Origin: Flavobacteriales bacterium UBA6057
GTDB lineage: Bacteria; Bacteroidota; Bacteroidia; Flavobacteriales_G; Salibacteraceae
DNA: 64,000 bases
NCBI GenBank assembly: GCA_002428995.1
Contig: DIYJ01000004.1
Span: 62,001-126,000, forward strand
Reading direction: 5' to 3'
Shown here: one piece after another, positions 1-8,616 of the stretch
How positions within the stretch are numbered: the first letter of the stretch is position 1
Layout: each line of letters opens with the position of its first letter
Program-made: the position numbers and the translations under genes
The notes under the pieces: generated by a model
Told to the model about the DNA's origin: nothing
Seen by the model: only the letters and a program-made list of their open reading frames with translations
Database searches by the model: none

Positions 1-927
1 AAAGAATCATTCAGATACTTTGCACGTGCTGAGAAAATTGAAGATTCATTGAATCTTGATAAAAGTCGCCAGCAGATGGTGTTTGCAGCCGCAGAATTTC
101 AAACTCTCAAGAAGGAGGAAGAGCTAAGAATTCAGAAATTCCAGTTGCAGAATCAGGAGATCCAGCTTAAATCCGATGAGACACGACAGCGCTTCTTGAT
201 CGTGATCGTAGCGATGCTGTTGGTGGTCAGCTTGCTCATCTTATTTTTCTTTCGAAAGGTAAGAGCTGCTAACAGGATTATAGCCGAACAAAATGAGCGA
301 ACCAAATCTGATCTGGAAACCAAGGAGCTGCTACTCAAAGAGGTGAATCACCGGGTCAAGAACAACCTTCAGGTGGTTTCCGGTCTGCTCCAGAAGCAAG
401 CTGGCCTGGCCCCGGAAAAGGTAAAGTCATACCTGGCAGAAAGTCAGCAACGGTTGGAGTCTATCGCCCTCATTCATAAGAGTCTTTATGAAAATGAGGG
501 CTTTCAGTTTATCTCTTTCCAGCCGCTGGCTCATGAGCTTATTCAACAAATACAGGGCATCAACCAAATGGAAGGTCAGTGCATTGAGGTGGTTTCAGAC
601 ATTGACGAAATTGACCTGCATATTGATGTTGCTACTCCGGTTTCGCTGATCCTGAATGAACTGATTAATAATGCCTACAAACATGCCTTTGAGGGTAGAG
701 AAGAAGGTCGTATTCAGATTTCCATGAAAAAGCAACCCGATGACTCTCTTCTCCTCGAGGTTTGGGACAACGGGATTGGACTCAAAGAAGGCTTTCAAAT
801 TGAGAATCTGAAATCGCTCGGAATGACCTTGGTCAAAGGGTTATCCTGGCAAATACATGGTAATTTTTCTTTTGAGAGTAACATTGAAGGAACCTCTTTT
901 GCAGTTTCCTTTAAACAACGCATATGA
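1..927 (+). CDS. Sensor histidine kinase, HisKA_2 type (5' end outside window)
   Basis: The frame is open from base 1, so the gene begins upstream. Visible parts: a charged coiled-coil-like stretch rich in Glu/Gln/Lys, one membrane helix (bases ~193-255), then a HisKA_2 dimerisation/phosphoacceptor block with the motif EVNHRVKNNLQ (His codon 349-351) and an HATPase domain with the N-box LILNELINNAYKHAF and the G1 box DNGIG. The missing N-terminus is probably a TPR sensor region, as usual for this family in Bacteroidota; that is inference. It should autophosphorylate and pass phosphate to the LytTR regulator encoded immediately downstream, whose start codon overlaps this stop (ATGA). Confidence 0.9.
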   Translation, partial: KESFRYFARAEKIEDSLNLDKSRQQMVFAAAEFQTLKKEEELRIQKFQLQNQEIQLKSDETRQRFLIVIVAMLLVVSLLILFFFRKVRAANRIIAEQNERTKSDLETKELLLKEVNHRVKNNLQVVSGLLQKQAGLAPEKVKSYLAESQQRLESIALIHKSLYENEGFQFISFQPLAHELIQQIQGINQMEGQCIEVVSDIDEIDLHIDVATPVSLILNELINNAYKHAFEGREEGRIQISMKKQPDDSLLLEVWDNGIGLKEGFQIENLKSLGMTLVKGLSWQIHGNFSFESNIEGTSFAVSFKQRI

Positions 928-1676
928 AACGAGATATCCAGGTCTTAATCGTAGAGGATGAGTTTATCACTTCTGACCTCATTAAGGATGAACTCCTTCG
1001 CATCGGTTATCAGGTTTCCGGGCAGGCCAGAAGTGCCGAAGAAGCCCTGCATCTACTCGAAAAAGGAGGGACAGACATCTGTATGCTGGACATCAACATT
1101 CATGGCGAAATCGATGGTATTAAACTGGCAGGAGTGATTCGGGAGCGTCATAACATGCCCGTTATCTTCCTGACCGCATTTAATGATCAGAAAACCATTG
1201 ATCGTGCTACAGAAATGCGGCCTTCAGCTTACCTGACCAAGCCCTTCAAGGCATCTGAGGTATATGCCGCCCTCGAGATCGCGATTCAGCAGTTTCATCA
1301 TGAAGTGACAGAAGCCATCGAGGAAAAAGCTGAAGAAGAACAGGACGTAGCTAAAGGCCTGCATGGCACGCTCTTCATAAAGGAATCACATTTTTACACC
1401 AAGATTCACATTGAGGACATTCTGTACGTTCAATCTTCCATGAAGTACCTGGAAATATTCACGGTTGATCAAAAGTTCCTGGTGAGAAAAACCTTTACCG
1501 AGTTCATGAGCTTGCTTCCTGAGTCGCAGTTTATTCAACCGCATCGTTCCTACCTCGTGAGCCTTGCCCATGTGGAGAAGGTTGGGCCTCAATTCCTTTT
1601 AGTAGGGGATATAGAAGTGCCCATCAGTGGCAGTAAGAAAGAAGAGGTTTATCGGCATTTCAATATGTTGAAGTGA
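924..1676 (+). CDS. LytTR-family response regulator
   Basis: 250 aa. Receiver domain at residues ~5-125, with acidic pocket EDE (11-13), phosphoacceptor Asp56 in MLDINI, Thr84 and Lys106 in LTKPF. An acidic linker (~130-145) leads to a C-terminal LytTR DNA-binding domain (~150-250) containing the typical HRSYLV motif. The 4-nt ATGA overlap with the kinase implies translational coupling, so the two form one two-component system. The target genes are not visible; no neighbouring gene carries an obvious LytTR direct repeat. Confidence 0.93.
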   Translation: MKRDIQVLIVEDEFITSDLIKDELLRIGYQVSGQARSAEEALHLLEKGGTDICMLDINIHGEIDGIKLAGVIRERHNMPVIFLTAFNDQKTIDRATEMRPSAYLTKPFKASEVYAALEIAIQQFHHEVTEAIEEKAEEEQDVAKGLHGTLFIKESHFYTKIHIEDILYVQSSMKYLEIFTVDQKFLVRKTFTEFMSLLPESQFIQPHRSYLVSLAHVEKVGPQFLLVGDIEVPISGSKKEEVYRHFNMLK

Positions 1677-1735
1677 CTGAAAACAGCCTGCGTTTCATAT
1701 AAACCGAGTTCTAGTACGGTTTTACGTAGTGTCTG

Positions 1736-2830
1736 CTACTCGTCTTGAGTTACACTAAACAGTTCTTCTTTCTTATTTCTCCCTTTCAGTTCTATCTCTC
1801 CTTTAGAGCTGTATTGATAGCTAGAATCGGGTAACAGTTCTTTCATTGCACCGGAAATCAGTAAGTCAGACTCTAATTCCTTACAAAGACTTTGGATTCT
1901 GGCAGTCGTATTTAGAACATCCCCTGTAAATACGATTTCCCTTTTTAAGGCTCCAATTTCTCCGATGGTGACTTCACCGAAATGGATTCCTGCTTTGAAG
2001 CCGATTTCAAAACCAAATTCATGAAACAGAACTTCCTTTTGTTCATTCAGATGATCGCGAATGTCAAAGAAGCATTTGATGCAGTTTGCCTGGCTAATCC
2101 CCTTATCAGGTTTCCATGAAATCACAATTTCATCTCCTATGTACTGGTAGACTTCACCAAATGAATTGATGATGTGATCTGACATCATATTGTAATAGGT
2201 GTCCAGTAATTTGAAGTATTGTATGTGGCCCAGGGTTTCGGCTATCGTGGTCGAAGACTTCATGTCCAGGAACATGAAAATCCGTTTTTCAATTTTGGGT
2301 TGATGGTATTTTCCGTGAATGAAATTTAAAAACACATGATGCCCTAAGTTTTCACTGATAGCTGAATACATCAAACAAAGCATCAGTCTTACAGACAAGT
2401 GAACCAGGGTGGTAAGGAAAGAGATACTTATGAGGAATCTCCCCAGTTTTTGCCATGCATCAGCTTCGAGCAGACTTATGCCCGTTTCGAGCGTAAATGC
2501 CACAGGATAAAGGAGAACTATTATGAGAACAAATAGGGTGAGGTAAATTGAAAATTTATAGAACAATTTGGCATTCAGCGTGCGGTTTGAGAACCTCTTT
2601 TCTAAATAGACCACCTCTAAAACACCAACAATAAGCCCAACCAGGACATTCGCCAGGCTGGCAAAAATCAGCACTGGGATGGTTAAGGATATGTCAGTAT
2701 CCGGATTGAGATTTTGGTTGCGTGTAACCCCGATCTCTGTGATGTCTGTTATCCATCCACTCAGCAGCCAAATAATCGCGAAGGGAGTAATCCTTGAAAT
2801 ATTTCTTATCGCTTTTGGAGATATTTTCAC
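1736..2830 (-). CDS. Membrane-bound class III adenylate/guanylate cyclase
   Basis: 364 aa with a GTG start; the nearest upstream ATG (2843) runs into a stop after three codons. Four predicted membrane helices (~11-29, 51-76, 93-112, 131-155) precede a class III cyclase catalytic domain (~180-360). The two metal-binding aspartates are present (Asp189 in FLDMKSS and Asp233 in YIGDE), as are the transition-state Asn307 and Arg311 in VLNTTARIQ. It should therefore be active, but adenylate versus guanylate specificity cannot be assigned by eye. It is convergent with the two-component pair, 59 bp away, and probably monocistronic. The architecture resembles membrane cyclases of Bacteroidota, where cyclic-nucleotide signalling is poorly mapped. 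Confidence 0.85.
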   Translation of the reverse strand: MKISPKAIRNISRITPFAIIWLLSGWITDITEIGVTRNQNLNPDTDISLTIPVLIFASLANVLVGLIVGVLEVVYLEKRFSNRTLNAKLFYKFSIYLTLFVLIIVLLYPVAFTLETGISLLEADAWQKLGRFLISISFLTTLVHLSVRLMLCLMYSAISENLGHHVFLNFIHGKYHQPKIEKRIFMFLDMKSSTTIAETLGHIQYFKLLDTYYNMMSDHIINSFGEVYQYIGDEIVISWKPDKGISQANCIKCFFDIRDHLNEQKEVLFHEFGFEIGFKAGIHFGEVTIGEIGALKREIVFTGDVLNTTARIQSLCKELESDLLISGAMKELLPDSSYQYSSKGEIELKGRNKKEELFSVTQDE

Positions 2831-3301
2831 GTTAAATTGGCATTATGAGGTAAATGTAAGGGATGCTGGTTTTGTATCGCTGACGTCTTGCATACAGTGT
2901 GTATGGCGTTTCAGTACTCCAGTCTTTTAGTTTGTTATTATAGGTTTTGTTTCGAATTGTTTTTAGTTGTTCTGTTGTTTTTGGTGAATTTCAATTGTAG
3001 AGTTTCACATCGATAACGCAGCAGAATTAAATAGCTTCAGCATCAAGGTCTTTGTGTTGCAATACTCCCATTCTTTATCGGGCTCAAAACTAGCTGGTTT
3101 ATCCAAGGTCAATGATAGACTTTGTTCGGAAGTATTGGTTTCGCTGGTCCAAGGAAATGGGCATGCACGAAATTGAGAGTGTTAGGGGCTGAGAGCCATG
3201 AAAAGTAGATGGTCGTTCTGTTCCGATGGCGCTTTCCATGGTTGAAATAACCTTATTTTGAAACCGGAATTTTGTGTTTAGATTTCGGAACTATCAGCTA
3301 G
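2831..3301. other. Intergenic region upstream of sigma factor
   Basis: About 470 bp without a supported gene. It is AT-rich and has no long open frame or strong inverted repeat. It must contain the promoters of the divergent cyclase and sigma genes. Confidence 0.6.
3257..3286 (+). promoter_or_regulatory. Candidate Bacteroidota-type promoter of the sigma gene
   Basis: TTTG at 3257-3260 and TAGATTTC at 3279-3286, 18 bp apart. This is one base away from the TTTG/TAnnTTTG consensus used by the primary sigma factor of this phylum. It lies just before the TTG start at 3302. It is a pattern match only. Confidence 0.35.
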
Positions 3302-3850
3302 TTGAAAGAGGAGAATCTTCATAGCCTGTTGACCATTGATAAGAATGGGTTTAGAAAAACCTTTGATGATCACTTCAAGGCGTTATGCGCCTTTGGTCAT
3401 CGGTATGTGGACGACACTTTTGTTGTTGAAGACATGGTGCAGGAAGTCTTCATCATTTTTTGGGAAAAAAGGCAAAATTTTGACCATGAAAAGGCGGTCA
3501 AAGCATTTCTCTATACCTCGATAAGAAATAAATGTTTGAACCACTTGAAGCGTCAGACGATGCTTAAGAAGCACGAGGAAAAGCTGATTTACGAATTGGA
3601 ATCCGAATCATTTTTTTCCAAGCATGTCATTGAAGAGGAGGTGTTCAATCAGCTGCATGCAGAAATCGGTCACCTGCCTGAATCCGCTCGAAAAATTATG
3701 TTGCTCGCCCTTAAAGGATTGAACAATAAGGAAATCGCTTCTGCGCTTGGTATTTCTGAAAATACCGTGAAGACTCAAAAAAAGATTGCTTACCGAAAGC
3801 TGAAGACAAAACTTTCATCTTCCATGCACGCGATTTTGCTGAGCCTCTAA
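3302..3850 (+). CDS. ECF RNA polymerase sigma factor (FecI-like)
   Basis: 182 aa. Region 2 (~25-95) contains the VEDMVQEVFIIFWEKR helix that binds the -10 element and core polymerase. Region 4 (~125-170) has an HTH reading KEIASALGISENTVKTQ. The start is unsure: TTG at 3302 is the longest choice, while a purine-rich GAGGAG at 3308-3313 would fit a start at CTG 3326 or TTG 3329 only loosely. Followed by FecR and a TonB-dependent receptor, it fits the iron-citrate-type surface signalling scheme: receptor occupancy is relayed through FecR and this sigma activates the transport gene. Alternative: an ECF sigma for a different nutrient. Confidence 0.92.
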   Translation: MKEENLHSLLTIDKNGFRKTFDDHFKALCAFGHRYVDDTFVVEDMVQEVFIIFWEKRQNFDHEKAVKAFLYTSIRNKCLNHLKRQTMLKKHEEKLIYELESESFFSKHVIEEEVFNQLHAEIGHLPESARKIMLLALKGLNNKEIASALGISENTVKTQKKIAYRKLKTKLSSSMHAILLSL

Positions 3851-3920
3851 AAAAAAATCATTTTTCTCTTCACCCAGTTCAAGACGTGGGTTGTTTTAGC
3901 AATGAATCAACACCGAAGTC

Positions 3921-5090
3921 ATGGACGAACCTCTTCATATTGCGGGGCTAATCGCCAAAAAAATGAATGGAAGCATCTCCTCTGCGGAAGAGACGCAACT
4001 TCAAAAATGGTTAGACGAAAGCCCATCGAATAGAGAGCTTTTCGAAAAGGTAAGCAGCAACCAATGGCAATTGGAGAAGTTGGAAGAGTACCAGCTTTTC
4101 GATGATGCACGAGCATGGTCTTCCCTCGAGCAGAAATTATTTGAAGCAAAAGTCATCCAGTTTCCTGTTCGCAAGATGATGCGCTATGCTGCAACTCTGC
4201 TTTTACCACTCCTCGTGATAGCCGGAGTCAGCTATTATGTTTTGAATGACTTCTCTTCATCTCCGATCAGCCGGATTGATGAAACAGTAAAACCTGGCGA
4301 ACCAAAGGCAACATTGGTTTTAGCTGATGGTAGCGTTGTGCATCTTCAAGACGCTATGGATAAAACCAGTATTGAACAGGAAAACACACAAATTACAGCC
4401 GAAGACCATTCTCTGACCTACACTGCAATCGAAGAGATAGCATCGAGCGAGGCCTTGATTTACAATGAGCTGGTGATACCAAGGGGAGGGAGGTATCAAT
4501 TGAAGCTCCCGGATGGAACGCAAGTTTGGTTAAATGCGAATTCATCCTTGAAATTTCCAGTGGCTTTTACTGATAGCACCAGACAGGTGTTTCTGCAGGG
4601 AGAGGCATTTTTTGACGTAGCCCACAATGGAAAACCCTTCCTGGTTAGTGCTGAAGACATGAATATCAGGGTATTGGGAACTTCCTTTAATGTGTCAGCC
4701 TATGCCGATGAATCCTACTCTGCGGCAACTTTAGTAGAGGGAAGTATAAAGCTGTCGACACCCGAAATGGAAACGGAGATGGTTCCTGATGAGCGCGCAA
4801 CGGTGCTTAGATCAGCCACTAGCATTGAAGTTGAAACTGTAAATACCTCCCAATACACTTCTTGGGTCAATGGTAAGATCGAGTTTGAAAATGAAAGGCT
4901 GGAGGACGTCATGAGGAGGTTGGCTCGGTTGTATGATTTCCAGTATTCATTTCAAAATGAAGGAGCAAAAAGCTATCATTTTTCTGCAAGAATTGACAAC
5001 TCCCAACCTATTTCCAGCATACTGAATATGCTGGAGTTAACAACCAAGGTCAAATTTGACTTCGAAGAAAATACAATCGTGATTTTATAA
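3921..5090 (+). CDS. FecR-family transmembrane anti-sigma/sigma regulator
   Basis: 389 aa. A cytoplasmic N-terminal segment of about 86 residues should bind the sigma factor. One membrane helix (~87-108) follows, then a periplasmic FecR domain (~180-280, with PRGGRYQLKLPDGTQVWLN) and a C-terminal DUF4974 domain (~320-389), which by family knowledge contacts the STN domain of the partner receptor. It lies 70 bp after the sigma gene and 80 bp before the receptor. The order sigma-FecR-receptor is the standard one. Confidence 0.93.
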   Translation: MDEPLHIAGLIAKKMNGSISSAEETQLQKWLDESPSNRELFEKVSSNQWQLEKLEEYQLFDDARAWSSLEQKLFEAKVIQFPVRKMMRYAATLLLPLLVIAGVSYYVLNDFSSSPISRIDETVKPGEPKATLVLADGSVVHLQDAMDKTSIEQENTQITAEDHSLTYTAIEEIASSEALIYNELVIPRGGRYQLKLPDGTQVWLNANSSLKFPVAFTDSTRQVFLQGEAFFDVAHNGKPFLVSAEDMNIRVLGTSFNVSAYADESYSAATLVEGSIKLSTPEMETEMVPDERATVLRSATSIEVETVNTSQYTSWVNGKIEFENERLEDVMRRLARLYDFQYSFQNEGAKSYHFSARIDNSQPISSILNMLELTTKVKFDFEENTIVIL

Positions 5091-5095
5091 AAAAG

Positions 5096-5123
5096 AATGG
5101 GAGGTGCGGCAACACCTCCCATT
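5096..5123 (+). terminator. Hairpin between fecR-like gene and TonB receptor
   Basis: A perfect 11-bp inverted repeat, AATGGGAGGTG (5096-5106) and CACCTCCCATT (5113-5123), around a 6-nt loop. It is flanked by A-rich sequence on the left and by AT-rich sequence without a clean T-run on the right. It may act as an attenuator or mRNA-stabilising hairpin separating the regulator genes from the receptor gene. Confidence 0.65.
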
Positions 5124-5170
5124 CACTAATTAATTTAAAAAAGACCGGAATCTTTTAGAAACTTAAAGTT

Positions 5171-7936
5171 ATGAAAAATAGAAAAGTATGTTCTAGATAT
5201 ACCAACGAATTGGTCAAACCTGGATGGAAATTGAAATTCCTCATCAGCAGCATGGTGTTGATCTTGTTTGCAACAAACGCAATGGCACAGGAAGACAGGT
5301 TTACGTTAGCCGTGGAGAATGAATCATTGAGCACGGTGTTCAATGAGCTGAAGAAGCAGTCAGATGTAAGTTTTGTTTACAGCAACGAAGAGATCAAAAA
5401 ATGTGGGCCAATTACTCTTTCGCTGGTCAATGCCACCTTGGAAGAGGTGCTTTCAAAAAGCTTGGAAAACTCAGGACTCACTTATAAAAAGGTAGACAAT
5501 ACAGTTGTTATCACACCAGTGGAGACATCATTTTCTGATGACAAGAAGCTGAACAAAGGCCAAACGCAAACTGTGAGAGGGGTGATCCTGGATGAGGACA
5601 GTAAAACACCTCTATTCGGAGCTGCCGTGATCGTGCTAAATACGGATCCGATGATTGGAGTAGCAACGGATGATCAGGGTAGGTTTAGACTCGAAGCAGT
5701 GCCCGTAGGCAGAATTGAATTGAAACTGTCTTATTTAGGATACGAAGAGAAAACGATTTCAAACATTGTAATAAACTCCGGGAAAGAGGTTGTGCTGAAC
5801 TTGAGCATGCGAGAGTCGGTATTTAGCTTGAACCAAGTTACCGTACGACCGGATGTGGAGAAGGGAAAAGCCCTGAATGAAATGTCATTAATCGGTGTTC
5901 GTTCCATTTCGCCAGAAGAGTCTAACCGCTACGCAGGGCCGTTCAATGACCCTTCTCGCATCGCATCTAACTACAGTGGCGTGGCGGCTACACAGGATGG
6001 GAGCAATGATATCATTGTCCGGGGAAACTCTCCAAAATACCTTCAGTGGCGACTGGAAGGCGTGCAAATTACCAACCCCAATCACTTTAATGATCAAAAT
6101 GGAGTGAGTGCCGGAGGCATTAGTGCCCTAAACAACAGTTTATTGGCCACCTCCGATTTTTACACAGGAGCTTTTTCGCCTGAGTACGGGGATGTTTTAT
6201 CCGGTATTTACGATGTCAAGCTTCGCGCAGGAAACAACGAACAATTCGAGGGTTCTTTTGGTCTTGGTCTTTTGGGCACTGATTTAACCTTTGAAGGCCC
6301 TTTTAAGAAGGGGTATGGAGGATCTTATCTGGTTAATTACCGATACTCAACCGTTGCCTTAATCAAAGACCTTGGTTTAGTAGACGTTGATGGAGTCCCA
6401 AAATTTCAGGATGCCACATTCAAAATTCAGTTACCGACTAAGTCAATGGGTACCTTTTCCATTTTTGGTCTGGCAGGTCTAAGCGGTTCGTTGCTGGAAG
6501 ATGTGCAAACCATTGATGAGTGGACAGCGGGAGACAGCCCAAGACAGCCCAATGTTGTTGAACAAGACTATGAAACACAATCTCATTTAGTCAATGTAGG
6601 ATTGAATCACACCTTAATTCTGAATGAGAAGAGCTATCTGAAAACCACTTTAGCCGTTTCCAGAGACGGAATTAGTGACGATGTATTTGAATCTAATTTG
6701 ATCAATATATACGATGATAGTGGAGCAATTTTGAGAGACTCAATCACCAACAAACAACAGAAATACAAGGCGAGATTAAAGCAAACAACTTATCGGGGAG
6801 CAATCAGCTACCACAACAAAATCAATGCAAAAAACAAAATCCAAGTAGGCACGAAGTATAATTTGTTCGACTATGACAATGAGCAAAATCTGCTTCAGAA
6901 CGACCTCGTTTCAAGGGTTACGTTGTTGGATTTTGAAGAAAACATCAGCACGGTCAGGAATTTCATTGCCTGGAAGCACAGATTCAACAAAGACATTTCG
7001 ATGGTTGCCGGGGTGCATAACATGAACGTCTTGTTTAACAGGAAGAGTACCATTGAAACCAGAGTTGCATTTAACTGGCGGGCATCAAAAAGAAGTTCTT
7101 TTTCAGCTGGGTATAGCCAGCACAGCACGATGGAAAGCGTACACAACTATTTTGCAAAAGTGGAGCAGGAGGATGGTAGTATCATAGAACCCAACAGGGA
7201 TCTGGACTTGCTAAAAGCGCGCCACTATTTATTGAGCTATGAAAGACGCTTCTCTAAAAACCTGTCGGCAAAAGTGGAGCTATACTATCAGGACCTGTAC
7301 AATTTGCCGGTGGAAAATAACGATACAAGCTTCTACGCAACGATCAACGAAGGATTGGATTACCGCTACGTAGATCTAGTTAACGAGGGAACCGGTGAAA
7401 ATTATGGAGTCGAGTTCACCCTGGAGCGTTTTTTTGCTTCCAACTACTACTTTTTGGTGAATGCCTCTTTGTATAACTCAACTTACAAGTCATTGGAAGG
7501 CGTTGAGCGAAACACCCAATACAATGGAAATTATTTGGTCAATGTGTTGTGTGGAAAGGAATTTGTAAACCTCGGCAAAAAGGATAATCAGGTGTTGGGG
7601 TTGAATGCCAGGATGTTTTTTGGTGGAGGTAAGAGGTATATTCCGCTACTAAGGAATGCTGATGGTGAACTGGCTGTGGACCCTGCAAACAACAACTATT
7701 GGGATTATGAAAAAGCTTACGAGGATAAAATTGAAGACGTCTACCATTTAACGATTTCAACAAGCTACAAGTGGAACAAACCTAAAGCAACCTATGAGCT
7801 GTGGTTTAATCTGGACAATATCACGGATAATCAAGGCAGGTTATCAGAGTATTACGATGAAAACGAGCCCAATTCAATCGGGTACGTTACGCAGTTTGGT
7901 TTTTTCCCGAACCTAATGCTTAGGGTGTATTTTTAA
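5171..7936 (+). CDS. TonB-dependent outer-membrane receptor with STN signalling domain
   Basis: 921 aa. Signal peptide (~1-40, ending AMAQ), then an STN/secretin-type signalling domain (~42-115, the partner of FecR), a carboxypeptidase-regulatory-like Ig domain (~134-214, GAAVIVLNTDPMIGVATDDQG), a plug (~235-345) and a 22-strand-type beta-barrel ending in the aromatic sequence RVYF. No SusD-type lipoprotein follows, so it is not a classical SusC/D glycan system. A small ligand such as a metal chelate or vitamin, or a degraded polymer, is more likely, but the substrate cannot be read from the sequence. Expression should depend on the upstream ECF sigma and FecR. A strong terminator follows at 7978. 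Confidence 0.93.
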   Translation: MKNRKVCSRYTNELVKPGWKLKFLISSMVLILFATNAMAQEDRFTLAVENESLSTVFNELKKQSDVSFVYSNEEIKKCGPITLSLVNATLEEVLSKSLENSGLTYKKVDNTVVITPVETSFSDDKKLNKGQTQTVRGVILDEDSKTPLFGAAVIVLNTDPMIGVATDDQGRFRLEAVPVGRIELKLSYLGYEEKTISNIVINSGKEVVLNLSMRESVFSLNQVTVRPDVEKGKALNEMSLIGVRSISPEESNRYAGPFNDPSRIASNYSGVAATQDGSNDIIVRGNSPKYLQWRLEGVQITNPNHFNDQNGVSAGGISALNNSLLATSDFYTGAFSPEYGDVLSGIYDVKLRAGNNEQFEGSFGLGLLGTDLTFEGPFKKGYGGSYLVNYRYSTVALIKDLGLVDVDGVPKFQDATFKIQLPTKSMGTFSIFGLAGLSGSLLEDVQTIDEWTAGDSPRQPNVVEQDYETQSHLVNVGLNHTLILNEKSYLKTTLAVSRDGISDDVFESNLINIYDDSGAILRDSITNKQQKYKARLKQTTYRGAISYHNKINAKNKIQVGTKYNLFDYDNEQNLLQNDLVSRVTLLDFEENISTVRNFIAWKHRFNKDISMVAGVHNMNVLFNRKSTIETRVAFNWRASKRSSFSAGYSQHSTMESVHNYFAKVEQEDGSIIEPNRDLDLLKARHYLLSYERRFSKNLSAKVELYYQDLYNLPVENNDTSFYATINEGLDYRYVDLVNEGTGENYGVEFTLERFFASNYYFLVNASLYNSTYKSLEGVERNTQYNGNYLVNVLCGKEFVNLGKKDNQVLGLNARMFFGGGKRYIPLLRNADGELAVDPANNNYWDYEKAYEDKIEDVYHLTISTSYKWNKPKATYELWFNLDNITDNQGRLSEYYDENEPNSIGYVTQFGFFPNLMLRVYF

Positions 7937-7977
7937 TACTTGGGAGTATTTCTGTTCTCCCCTCCGCTTCAAGTCAT

Positions 7978-8014
7978 AAAAATGGCGTCTCGCAGACTGT
8001 GGACGCCATTTTTT
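7978..8014 (+). terminator. Rho-independent terminator after TonB receptor
   Basis: A 12-bp inverted repeat, AAAAATGGCGTC (7978-7989) and GACGCCATTTTT (8002-8013), with a 12-nt loop and a T-run. The A-run on the left side means it could also stop minus-strand transcripts arriving from the tRNA-Lys repeat array. Confidence 0.85.
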
Positions 8015-8111
8015 GTCTTAGTCTGATTTGGCTTCCCTCGGTAGTCTTCAGCTCATGCGTTATTCACTCCTGATGAACTTCTCTACACGATTAATCTATG
8101 CATACTAGCAC

Positions 8112-8330
8112 AAAAAGAATTACTCTGAAAGTAGCTTTTCTTTAGTGACCCGATAGTGGGCTGATGTTCCGCTAAAGCTCCAATCGGGATGAACTTTCTT
8201 AATCAACGAAGCTTTAGCGGAGTTGATCTCGCCAAGTCAAAGTTTTGAGCACAAAAAAAGCCTCAGCGATTAAACTGAGGCTTTCGTTTTCTATCGTGAC
8301 CTGCATGGGGCTATGTTCGAACCCTGAGGT
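8112..8330 (-). repeat. Distal units of the tRNA-Lys 3'-fragment/terminator repeat array
   Basis: Read on the minus strand, two degenerate units follow each other. A tRNA-like 3' fragment (plus-strand TGACCTGCATGGGGCT from 8297, with TTCGAACCC at 8316-8324) precedes a terminator at 8253-8281. A second fragment (TGACCCGATAGTGGGCT from 8146) precedes a decayed terminator near 8112-8140. The unit length is ~140 bp. A further GATGAACTTCTC near 8072 matches the internal core of the units, so a more decayed unit may lie around 8030-8110. Confidence 0.6.
8253..8281 (-). terminator. Terminator hairpin of repeat unit 4
   Basis: GCCTCAG (8260-8266) pairs with CTGAGGC (8275-8281). On the minus strand the stem is followed by seven T residues. 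Same stem sequence as the terminator adjoining tRNA-Lys. Confidence 0.75.
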
Positions 8331-8616
8331 GCGAAGTTTTCTCCTTGGAATTGCTGTTCTTTCACAACACTAAACTGTTTTATCACCCCAATGCTTTCGA
8401 GTCCGGTGAAGTAGGACCGATCAGCACTGACAGTTTCAACAGGCTGTTGCTCTTTTGCAATCGTTTTTTCGAAAGAAGCTTTCAAGTGCGGTTAATACCT
8501 CAACGGATGCCCCCGTCACATTACTTAGTTCCAAATACGAGTAGGGCAGACCGGAGCATCTTTGAACTCACCGTCTTTTATACCCCCAACAATAAATTAT
8601 TCATCAGTATTTGGGC
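8331..8616. other. Gap without supported gene
   Basis: About 285 bp between the distal repeat units and the 3' end of the lipoprotein gene. Short frames exist on both strands but show no domain, signal peptide or start signal. Nothing further seen. Confidence 0.5.

Noticed and set aside
5171..7936. SusC/SusD polysaccharide utilisation locus
   Set aside because: The receptor has an STN domain and FecR partner, but no SusD-like gene or glycoside hydrolase follows.
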